Source of the DNA: Cellulomonadaceae bacterium
Lineage (GTDB): Bacteria > Actinomycetota > Actinomycetes > Actinomycetales > Cellulomonadaceae
Assembly (NCBI GenBank): GCA_031256435.1
Contig: JAIRQO010000009.1
Coordinates: 1 to 64,000, forward strand
Length of the DNA stretch: 64,000 nt
Direction of reading: 5' to 3'
The position numbers and the translations under genes are program-made. Below the pieces are notes generated by a model, which was not told the origin of the DNA, ran no database searches, and was given only the letters and a program-made list of their open reading frames with translations. This document shows, in pieces, positions 19,056-27,068 of this stretch (position 1 is the stretch's first letter; each line of letters starts with the position of its first letter).

Positions 19056-20096
19056 ATGGCAAGGGAAGTCGGCAGAACGTTTGGCGAAATCAGAAGCATT
19101 AGTCAAGCAGATGAACACCTGAGTATGTGGGGAGAACGCGAGGCAATCCCTACGCGCGTGGGGTCTTTCGCTCATGCGTGGACGCATCCACCCACGGACG
19201 TTGCGCCCCGCAAGCCTGTATGGCCCCAAAGCGCTTCAGAGGGTCCGCGAAAGCCACTCGGTCGCATCATCGAAGCCAGTACAATGCAGAGAATCTGGAA
19301 CATGATGGAAACACATCACATGTTCACGGTGTCGGCGTTCAGAAGCCTTCGCAAAACATACGAGGATACCGATGTGGAAGCGGGCCAGTATCAGGGAGAA
19401 CCCATTCCCGGAAACAAAGGCCTGGCCACAGATGACTACGGCAACCCACTTCCTGTGGAGGACCCAGACCGAGAGGCTGAGTATCAACTGAGCACCACCC
19501 TGCCGCTGGGGCACAAGGGTCGAGATGGTGTTTGGTTACCTGAGGAACCTCAACGTTCTCAACAGACACGTCCCAGCGCCCAAGAAGAATGGGATACCTC
19601 CCAGACCGAGGCACTCAAAGTTGAGTTGAATCAATGGAGAGCGTCACATGCCGAGGGCGACTTTGGCTATATTCCCATCGACGGAGGCTATCGTTATAAT
19701 GACGGAACTCCCACCACAGAGGATAGCTTCTGCGTATGGATCAACCCACGTGGTGATCTCGGAGACAAACTATTCGAAACAGCCGAATATTTCAGGTCTG
19801 CCTTCTACCAAGAATCTGTTCTTGTCACCATCGCCGGCAGAGTAAACGAGGCATGGCTCATGTTTGCTCATGGCGAAGAATATTCAGTAGGAACCCTAGA
19901 GGTGGTCACCGAACTTTCTGACGCGATCGAGTTTTGGTCGTCTCATAACAACAGGACGTATCGTTTTGCCAATGAACGTATGAGTAATTGGGACTACTAT
20001 CGGAAATTCGCCGTTGACAGCCAGGGGAAGGCGATGGAGACGTATTACGAGAAGCAGTATCGGGATCACCTGAAAAGGCGAGCTATTTTCCCTTAG
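19056..20096 (+). CDS. Hypothetical protein, DUF3293-like core (paralog 2)
   Basis: MAREVGRTFGEIRSISQADEHLSMWGEREAIPTRVGSFAHAW...MFTVSAFRSLRKTYED...YIPIDGGYRYNDGTPTTEDSFCVW; N-terminus and upstream DNA duplicated from paralog 1. Confidence 0.5.
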   Translation: MAREVGRTFGEIRSISQADEHLSMWGEREAIPTRVGSFAHAWTHPPTDVAPRKPVWPQSASEGPRKPLGRIIEASTMQRIWNMMETHHMFTVSAFRSLRKTYEDTDVEAGQYQGEPIPGNKGLATDDYGNPLPVEDPDREAEYQLSTTLPLGHKGRDGVWLPEEPQRSQQTRPSAQEEWDTSQTEALKVELNQWRASHAEGDFGYIPIDGGYRYNDGTPTTEDSFCVWINPRGDLGDKLFETAEYFRSAFYQESVLVTIAGRVNEAWLMFAHGEEYSVGTLEVVTELSDAIEFWSSHNNRTYRFANERMSNWDYYRKFAVDSQGKAMETYYEKQYRDHLKRRAIFP

Positions 20097-20145
20097 AAGG
20101 AATGTCAAATGTTCATTACGGCATCTCTCACGGTCACGCCCAGTC

Positions 20146-20163
20146 ATACCATCGTGATGGTAT
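20146..20163. promoter_or_regulatory. Palindromic operator overlapping probable promoter of HTH-MNT antitoxin
   Basis: ATACCATC-GT-GATGGTAT perfect 8-bp inverted repeat ending 9 nt before the GTG start at 20173; TATACT at 20161. Confidence 0.6.
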
Positions 20164-20172
20164 ACTTGCCCG

Positions 20173-20664
20173 GTGTCTGGAGCCGCCTATCCCGTGAATT
20201 CCCTTGAGTTCGGCGTGTGGGTACGCACACGCCGTGAACTTCTGGGGATCACGCAGCAGGACCTGGCGCGCAGGGTTTCGATGCACCAACCTCACCTGTC
20301 TGCCATTGAAGCGGGCACGCGCACCGCGGGCCCATCTGTCCAATCCCGCCTCGTCGGCGCCCTCGAAGCCACCCCGTCACAGCTCCTTCCTGCAGCCACA
20401 GAGAGCCTGCTCCATCTCTTTGCTGATGACTTCACGTCCGTGAAGATTTTCGGTTCACCTGCCACTGGGTGTGACAACACTTCGTCGGATGTGGACATCC
20501 TCGCTGAACCCAAACCCGGCGTGAAGGTGGGCCTTCTCGCCAAGGCGCGCCTCACACGGCTTGCCGAAGCCATCCTCACTACCCGCGTTGACGTGGTGTT
20601 TGACTACGGCCGCCAGTCAACGGTTTTTGATGCCGTCCGGCGTGAGGCGGTGGCGTTAGCATGA
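20173..20664 (+). CDS. XRE-type HTH fused to minimal nucleotidyltransferase (MntA-like antitoxin)
   Basis: LEFGVWVRTRRELLGITQQDLARRVSMHQPHLSAIEAGTR plus VKIFGSPATGCDNTSSDVDILAE (GS..SDVD motif). Confidence 0.85.
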   Translation: MSGAAYPVNSLEFGVWVRTRRELLGITQQDLARRVSMHQPHLSAIEAGTRTAGPSVQSRLVGALEATPSQLLPAATESLLHLFADDFTSVKIFGSPATGCDNTSSDVDILAEPKPGVKVGLLAKARLTRLAEAILTTRVDVVFDYGRQSTVFDAVRREAVALA

Positions 20665-20998
20665 ACAACAACGCCAGAATCTCCCGATGCCTCGCTGACA
20701 TTCGGCGCGAAGTCCACGCGCTGAATTACATTGCTTCGCTCGGCCAGGACGCGTATTTCAGCGCTGACGATGCTGGCTTCACCCTGCGCCGGGCTCCCAG
20801 AAGTCTCTTGAAGTCATCACTGAAGCCACCAAGAGTCTGCCGGAATCGTTCAAGGAATCGCGTCCCACCGTGCCCTGGCGGGACATCTATGCGATGCGTA
20901 TTCTGCTGACTCACGTCTATGACGAGATCGACGACGATGCCGTTTGGGTTGCGGTCACCGTAGAGGCTCCCGAACTTCTTCGCCTCATCGCCGCATAG
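20661..20998 (+). pseudogene. HepT/DUF86-like HEPN toxin partner, frameshifted
   Basis: Frame 1 MNNNARISRCLADIRREVHALNYIASLGQDAYFSADDAGFTLRRA continues after ~20797 in another frame as QKSLEVITEATKSLPESFKESRPTVPWRDIYAMRILLTHVYDEIDDDAVWVAVTVEAPELLRLIAA*. Confidence 0.75.
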
Positions 20999-21022
20999 CC
21001 ATACCCCGGGCGGTTCCTCCCC

Positions 21023-21105
21023 CGTCATTCTGCGCGAGTCGAGCGCAGCGGCAGAAGCTCGGGCGGTTGAGCCAGTGAGCGAAGCGAGCGTCGGTCGATA
21101 CCCCC
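21023..21105. repeat. MITE/REP-like element fragment
   Basis: cccgtcattctgcgcgagtcgagcgcagcggcagaagctcgggcggttgagccagtgagcgaagcgagcgtcggtcgatac. Confidence 0.6.
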
Positions 21106-21157
21106 GCACCACTGCGGCCATGCCGCGCTCCGCATGCCCAGGGGTAATAATTCTGGC

Positions 21158-21729
21158 ATGGCATCATCGTTTGAGTGGCCCGTTGCTACGCCTTACGGTG
21201 CGCTGACCTGGCTCACGGGTATCAAGAGATCGAACCTGTCAGCCTGTCAGCCTATCGGCACGGAACCAAACCGATGTCACCCCAGGTAGCCGAGCGAATC
21301 ACGTTGGCTGGACAAGCGGGGGCTCGCTCCCCCATTGCTACTCACCACCTGGTCTGTTACCCGCAATTGGCTCTGGCGATCAAGCACTACATGCGGGACG
21401 ATCCGGTCCATTGCACGCGTCTGGTTGCCCAAACCGTGGCTCACCTCAGTGAACTGACGGACCCTGCGGATATTGCCGCCTTCCACCTCCGCCCGCCTAC
21501 CACAGGTGATCCTCATTGGAACAACCTGATCCGCGGCGTTGCGGCGCACACGTGGGCCACCTCCGGTCGTCGTGAATCTCTCAACTGGACACGCACCGCC
21601 GCCACAGCCACGAGTTTCTGGACCCCCGTTGAATCACCAGCATGGCGGAACTGGAACCTTGTCCAGACCCCCTCCGCACTGCGAGACCGTGGAGTCATTT
21701 ATCCCCGATCCTGGCTGGAGACCGTATGA
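21158..21729 (+). pseudogene. HTH-like antitoxin/regulator disrupted by 8-bp tandem duplication
   Basis: ATG 21158 MASSFEWPVATPYGALTWLTGIKRSNLSA then shift; deleting one of two cctgtcag copies (21235-21242, 21243-21250) restores ...SNLSAYRHGTKPMSPQVAERI...SWLETV*. Confidence 0.7.
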
Positions 21730-21872
21730 ACACCACCTTTAACCGCACGGATATTGAGGCGCTCCTGTCCGAGTTAGGCAGGCGGCTCGCCTCCAAGAAC
21801 CTCCACGGCGAGTCCGTGTCAATGACATCCCCACGGCAAGATTCTGCGAGGCACTACGGACCCGCAGAATGA
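21726..21872 (+). pseudogene. 5' remnant of partner gene (possibly a nucleotidyltransferase) truncated by repeat element
   Basis: ATGA overlap with previous stop; MNTTFNRTDIEALLSELGRRLASKNLHGE then runs into the MITE-like tail (agattctgcgaggcactacggacccgcagaatgac, from ~21840). Confidence 0.5.
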
Positions 21873-21997
21873 CAATTAGTGACGATCCCCCAACCACCCA
21901 GTCACTCTGCGCAAGGTAAACGGGGTAGCAAGGCCACCTGATCACTGGTTATGCTAGTTAATGGATAATTTCAGAAAACAGGCATACAATAGGTGGT

Positions 21998-22975
21998 ATG
22001 TGGATGGACGTGTTAGCAGATAACGGTGTCACGGTGGAGAACGTGGACGCGTCCTCAGTCTGTCTTCGTGTCTCTGAAACATCGGCGCATCGTCGATTAA
22101 TTCAACGAGACTACCCGTTAACGCCGGGGCACATTCCTCCCGTACCTCACGAACCTTCGCTCCTCGTGGTGCCTCGGCTCAGTGAGCGTGCGCTCACGGT
22201 CGCTCTTGACCGCGGGTGGGATGTTGTGACCGACGACGGCACGGTTCGAATCACGGTGGATGGCACTGTCCTTGGCGGCCATGCATCGGGTCCTCCCCCA
22301 GTCCTTCACCGGAAGCGTGGGCCGAGATCGTACGCCGCCCACACCATGGCACGCCAGTTGTTAGCTGGAGACGTGGCAACACAGAGCGTTTTCGCGGAAC
22401 GCAGCGGAGTTGGTCAGTCTCGGGTGTCCAGGGTGCTCTCCACACTCGTCGAAAATAGATTGATCACAAGGAACGGGAAGTCCTGGGCAGCCACTCACTG
22501 GCACACCCTTCTTGACTGGTGGCTCAATACCTACCCGGGCCCTGGCGGCACGGCGTCCTACTGGTATTCACTCGACCCTGTCACAGTTCAATCGGAAAAC
22601 GCATTGGGGGCGCTTGGCGATAACGCCGTGGTGTCAGGTGACATAGCCGCAGATCTGCTTGCCCCGTGGCGACGGCCCACCCGCGCCACCATTTATTCTC
22701 CCCAGGGAGCTAACCTTGCCGAGCATGGATTCACCCCTACTTCCAACCGAAGCGACGCCACCCTGACCCTCATCTCGCCGCGTGATGAAGGACTCTATCT
22801 ACCAGCCAGTTGGCGAGTAGGCAACACCAATCTTGCAGACCCTATCCAGGTTCTCTATGACATTCATCTGCACAACTCCGGCGATGCCTCAGACGCCGCC
22901 AAAACACTCGTCGAGGCTCTCATGGGACGGCACCGCCAACGCTGGCAACAAGCAACAGGAAACGACCATGACTAG
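21998..22975 (+). CDS. AbiEi-like antitoxin/regulator with HTH
   Basis: FAERSGVGQSRVSRVLSTLVENRLITRNGKSW; YPGPGGTASYWYSLDPV; SGDIAADLLAPWRRPTRATIY; LADPIQVLYDI. Confidence 0.7.
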   Translation: MWMDVLADNGVTVENVDASSVCLRVSETSAHRRLIQRDYPLTPGHIPPVPHEPSLLVVPRLSERALTVALDRGWDVVTDDGTVRITVDGTVLGGHASGPPPVLHRKRGPRSYAAHTMARQLLAGDVATQSVFAERSGVGQSRVSRVLSTLVENRLITRNGKSWAATHWHTLLDWWLNTYPGPGGTASYWYSLDPVTVQSENALGALGDNAVVSGDIAADLLAPWRRPTRATIYSPQGANLAEHGFTPTSNRSDATLTLISPRDEGLYLPASWRVGNTNLADPIQVLYDIHLHNSGDASDAAKTLVEALMGRHRQRWQQATGNDHD

Positions 22976-23753
22976 GCAGCACATTCGCTCCACTTCACGC
23001 GCACAAGATGCCGGCTACATTGCGATGGCCGACTGTTCAACCCTCGTCGCACAACTCAACGTTGACTACCGCATTGTTGGGGGGCACATGGTCCAGTTGC
23101 TCGTTGACCACTATCAAGTCTCTGACGTGCCGGAGCGTGAAACTGCCGACGCTGACCTGGGGGCCGACTGGTCCGTGGTGAGCGATCCTCGCCTTCTTCC
23201 GGCTCTCCTCGGGATGGGGTACAAGCAGCGAGCGTCCAACAGATTCACGCGCAATCTGGGCGACGATGTTGTGGCCACCATCGACGTTCTGACAAAATCC
23301 ATGGAAGCTCGCCATGCTCCCAGCCGACAACATGGGGACCTGTTCATTGACGAGATTCCCGGCCTGGACTTGGCCCTGACCCAAGATCCGATGGTGATCG
23401 CTCTTTCCGTGGGCCTCACCACCGGCGCGCACCTAGACCTCAGCATTCGAATCCCTGGGCCGTTCCCTGCCTTGTGCCTCAAGGTGCTGTCCTACAAATC
23501 GCGCCTCGAACCGAAGGATGCCACTGATGTGTGGCGACTGCTAGCGGTGTGCCACGCTGCGGGCATTACCGCTTCAGATTGGCCCAAGCGAACAACCGCG
23601 AGGGACACAGCCGAAGCGTTGAAGAGTTTCCGCACCCCCAATTCCTCAGCGTTGCGTGCAGTCACCAATGACCGCTCCATCCAAACGCGCATCCGAGCAC
23701 TCGCCCAGGCCGTAGGCCCAGCCCCTGGGTTCATCAATCAATGGGCTCGCTGA
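22968..23753 (+). CDS. Nucleotidyltransferase-like toxin partner (AbiEii-like)
   Basis: ATG overlaps upstream stop by 8 nt; YRIVGGHMVQLLVDHY...ETADADLG...IDVL...EIPGLDLAL...LKVLSYKSRLEPKDATDVWRLL. Confidence 0.7.
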   Translation: MTRQHIRSTSRAQDAGYIAMADCSTLVAQLNVDYRIVGGHMVQLLVDHYQVSDVPERETADADLGADWSVVSDPRLLPALLGMGYKQRASNRFTRNLGDDVVATIDVLTKSMEARHAPSRQHGDLFIDEIPGLDLALTQDPMVIALSVGLTTGAHLDLSIRIPGPFPALCLKVLSYKSRLEPKDATDVWRLLAVCHAAGITASDWPKRTTARDTAEALKSFRTPNSSALRAVTNDRSIQTRIRALAQAVGPAPGFINQWAR

Positions 23754-23868
23754 GAGCCTCTTTCAGCATGGTTGCGCGTGGTGCACCATTTCGGTGAAGA
23801 GACTCCGCCCGCCGTGTTGCGCGTGCCGAGCGTAGCGGCAGAATCTGACCCCGCACCACACAGCACAC

Positions 23869-23967
23869 ATGCGATCTCATGTCCGCAAACCTGCGAACTC
23901 AGTTCAGCGTTTCTGCGATCTCATGTCCGCAAACCTGTGATCTAGACTCCGCGAATCTGCGATCTCG
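23869..23967. repeat. 22-bp iterons, ~4.5 copies, orphan
   Basis: [a]tgcgatctcatgtccgcaaac|ctgcgaactcagttcagcgttt|ctgcgatctcatgtccgcaaac|ctgtgatctagactccgcgaat|ctgcgatctcg, exact 22-nt period. Confidence 0.85.
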
Positions 23968-24151
23968 CCACACCTGTCATTCTGCGCAAGCGAAGCGAAT
24001 TCCAGAATCTCCCACTGTGCTGGCCAATCCAAGCCACTCAGAGACACCCAGAGTGTTTACTTGTGTTTATTTATACACAAATGGATACCTGATGCTACCC
24101 AGCCCACTTCGGGTTGGACATGCCGCGTGCATCTAGGGTGCCAATAGCCCT

Positions 24152-24481
24152 CTATACGGCCGCGAGTTCGCGCTCAATCAGCATTCGAGCCCACTTCGAT
24201 ACGCTCACACCGGCGCTCTTTGCACGCTGGTGGACTTCCGCATTCGAGTCCACTGAAAGCACTACCTGAATCCGCGGCGAGTGGGCTCCGGACTCGGACA
24301 GAGACTTCCCACCCGGCCGAAGGTTTGGGTAACGCCGAGCGAGTTCGTCGGCCTCAGCATCCAGCGTAGCCTCGGTCACGCGCTGACCCGAGGAATCGTG
24401 AATCTCAACCTGGTTAAGGTCAATGTCAGACACTACTGACTCACCGGGAACATAGCGGTAACGGCTCAGATCAACAGTCAT
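24152..24481 (-). CDS. RHH (CopG-like) antitoxin
   Basis: C-terminal IQVVLSVDSNAEVHQRAKSAGVSVSKWARMLIERELAAV. Confidence 0.65.
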   Translation of the reverse strand: MTVDLSRYRYVPGESVVSDIDLNQVEIHDSSGQRVTEATLDAEADELARRYPNLRPGGKSLSESGAHSPRIQVVLSVDSNAEVHQRAKSAGVSVSKWARMLIERELAAV

Positions 24482-24768
24482 TTCTTTACCTCCTTAAGTG
24501 CCGTAGGAAACACATGCTTGATGACAACGAGGTTAGGGGCCTCCTCGGCCACAAAGCCAACGATGTGGAGTTCCACGCACCTGTCATCCCGAGCAGTCCA
24601 CTCAAGGTCCCCCTTCGCATCAAATGAAGGAGCCCCGGCATTGGCCAAAGCGGCCAGCGCATGCGCGCGACCAATCTTGTGCCGCCGAGACGACCTCGTG
24701 AAATAGAAGTCCCCTAGCCGAGTATGCACTACATCTTCGGAAAATGCAACGGGGCCTTCAGCCTCCAC
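24478..24768 (-). CDS. Putative toxin paired with RHH antitoxin
   Basis: Overlaps antitoxin by ATGA; SSRRHKIGRAHALAAL...DLEWTARDDRCVELHIVGFVAEEAPNLVVIKHVFPT. Confidence 0.55.
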   Translation of the reverse strand: MEAEGPVAFSEDVVHTRLGDFYFTRSSRRHKIGRAHALAALANAGAPSFDAKGDLEWTARDDRCVELHIVGFVAEEAPNLVVIKHVFPTALKEVKK

Positions 24769-24837
24769 GGATCACATCCACAGCAGCGACCGACGCCGCC
24801 ACCCCAAGCCTGACGAAACATCGAAACTCCCACTCCC

Positions 24838-25041
24838 GTCATTCTGCGCAAGCGAAGCGAAGTCGCAGAATCTCGCCGGCGGGCGGTTGAACCAAGAGCC
24901 CCAGAATCTCGGGCGGTTGAGCCAGGCGCCACAGAATTATCCTCGGGCGGTTGAGCCAGTGAGCAAAGCAAGCGACGGTCGAAACCCCCGCCCCACTCCA
25001 CCCCGTCATTCTGCGCAGGCGAAGCGAAGTCGCAGAATCTT
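24838..25041. repeat. Nested MITE/REP-like elements
   Basis: Two copies of gtcattctgcgca[a/g]gcgaagcgaagtcgcagaatct plus three ggcggttga[g/a]cca modules. Confidence 0.7.
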
Positions 25042-25184
25042 TAGTGAATTGTGATGCAGTTGGTCCTATACTGGCGCATCTCCGTAACATCACAGCTGCC
25101 ACGGCAACGGTATTTCACGCTTGCACTGTTGAAAGGCTCGTGTATGCCAGTGGTCGGACAGTCTCACCATTGGACGCGACCACG

Positions 25185-27038
25185 CTAGTTCGTCTTTTGG
25201 GTTGGGAGATGAGGTCCAATATATCCAACAACAATAAGGCCAGATCGCGCAGTGTCATCTAGGTAATGCAGGCGGGGGCTGACGAGTCCAGACTGTGCGA
25301 TCTTGAAGTGAGCCATCATTGCAGCTGAACCATCTGGCGAAACACTGGAGGGAACTGTAAAGACTCTGGCATTGAAAAACTTCGGGTTATTCTCAACATC
25401 CTCAGACTCAACGGAGGTATGTTTGTTGGCCGAATAGCCCCGGTAGCCAGCAGGCGTGTTCTGCAGATACCCGTGGACGTCGCAGTTGGCACGACCTTCG
25501 CGCGACGCTTTGGAGTAGTCAGAGAGCGCCAGCAAGGCTCCCCAGGTCTTACCCGCCCAAACACCCATTGGGTCCTGGACATCGAGAGCAGTGGTCTTTT
25601 CTTTGTCGCCAGTGAAACTGATTCCCGGCAACTCTGATATCGATGCCAACAAGTCCACGAATGACGTCGGATAGTCCGGCTCCGAAGTTGCGGAATCATC
25701 GAAAAATGCCGCTGTCGCTAGTTCAGTTCGCAGCAAGACGTTGCGAAGCCTCCGTACCTCTCGCTCCGAAACGGTAAGCGCGCCGAAATTGTCAGCGTTC
25801 TCCAACTGTTCGTCCTCAAGGCGGCGAGTGAGCTCATGTCCCCGGGAGTTGCTCGCTGCAAGATCAGACTTGAGGCCGGTAAGGCGGTCAGCGACTTCTC
25901 GCAACCTCGACTCGGCACCTTGCCCTGCGCGGGCAAGTGCTTCCAAGCGTCTCCAGTCATCAGTACTGGGGTGATCGGTACCCAGCAGCAACTTCATAGT
26001 CGCCATCGCGGCCAAGTAGACTTCGTCGACAACAGTGAGGGTAGGTTCGTCCTTGACAATGCTGTCTACAAGCTCAGGTGTCCGAACTGCCTCATCCAGA
26101 GGCGACGGGTCCAGCATTGAACCATCTGTCCCGCTGGCATTCTCAACAGTTCCTGATAGCCCAGACAAGAGAACGTTGTCCAGATTGGACTCAATGTCAT
26201 CCAAGACCTTTTGAAAATCTGGGGTGAATGAACGCTCAAGCGCATTCTCGAGTGCACGACGTCCCAGAACACCCGCAATCCACTTGGGACTGTCATTCAC
26301 AATTCGGTTCGTCGAGAGAATTCTGTGGCGTTTCGCATCGAGCTCGCTTTCAATGTCAACTCCGGGCAAGTAAGTACGCAACGTTCCGCCACTTACAGTA
26401 TGCAATGCGCCTAGCGATCCCTCCAAGAGCTCAGTTGCATCTGCATCAAGCACATACGATGATCCAAGGCCGGTGGTCTGTCGAAGAAGCTTGCCTACAT
26501 AGCTTGACCATTCGTCATAAGGGAGGCCTGGGGTGGAACCCGCAGCGAAGAGCAATCCTCGCCGGTTTGGATCGGTAATCGCTGCCACAAGCTCAGGGAC
26601 CTGGCCCGCAGTTACAAGCAATGGAACATCAGAAACTGCAGCCAGAGAGTCGTTGACCGACAACCGCGATAGCAGCGTCCGCGCAAGTCGAGGAACCCCT
26701 GCTCGAACTGGTCGGTTGTCTTGTGATTCAGGGCTGTAGATCTCAAGCAGAACCTCAGCGTCCCGATCTGCTATCTCGGGAACATGGATGGTTAGGAGAC
26801 TTGTCCACGTCCCCTCGCTACCCGCTTCATCTACCCTTGCACGTACAGTGGACTCGCCAATGTCAAAGGTGGAGATGCTAGCCGTGGCATTATCGCTAAT
26901 TACGCCAGGCTTGCCCACCCCTATCTTCGAGACATCGTAGCCCTTGTTAAGCAACCACTTATGGAATGCATCAAGTGCTGTTTCTACTACTGAGTCGTGA
27001 TCGTGCACGTCGAAGTGTGCTCTATAGCCAAGTGGCAT
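25185..27038 (-). CDS. Unknown protein, last gene of the SNF2-DUF1156-DUF499 operon
   Basis: 617 aa intact ORF; VPRLARTLLSRLSV...LGALHTVSGGTLRTYLPGVDIESELDAKRHRILSTNRI. Confidence 0.7.
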   Translation of the reverse strand: MPLGYRAHFDVHDHDSVVETALDAFHKWLLNKGYDVSKIGVGKPGVISDNATASISTFDIGESTVRARVDEAGSEGTWTSLLTIHVPEIADRDAEVLLEIYSPESQDNRPVRAGVPRLARTLLSRLSVNDSLAAVSDVPLLVTAGQVPELVAAITDPNRRGLLFAAGSTPGLPYDEWSSYVGKLLRQTTGLGSSYVLDADATELLEGSLGALHTVSGGTLRTYLPGVDIESELDAKRHRILSTNRIVNDSPKWIAGVLGRRALENALERSFTPDFQKVLDDIESNLDNVLLSGLSGTVENASGTDGSMLDPSPLDEAVRTPELVDSIVKDEPTLTVVDEVYLAAMATMKLLLGTDHPSTDDWRRLEALARAGQGAESRLREVADRLTGLKSDLAASNSRGHELTRRLEDEQLENADNFGALTVSEREVRRLRNVLLRTELATAAFFDDSATSEPDYPTSFVDLLASISELPGISFTGDKEKTTALDVQDPMGVWAGKTWGALLALSDYSKASREGRANCDVHGYLQNTPAGYRGYSANKHTSVESEDVENNPKFFNARVFTVPSSVSPDGSAAMMAHFKIAQSGLVSPRLHYLDDTARSGLIVVGYIGPHLPTQKTN

Positions 27039-27068
27039 TTGACTTATCCTTCCAGGATTACCGACGAG

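Noticed and set aside
23869-23967. CRISPR array
   Set aside because: The 22-bp units are contiguous without spacers; no Cas genes seen in the window.
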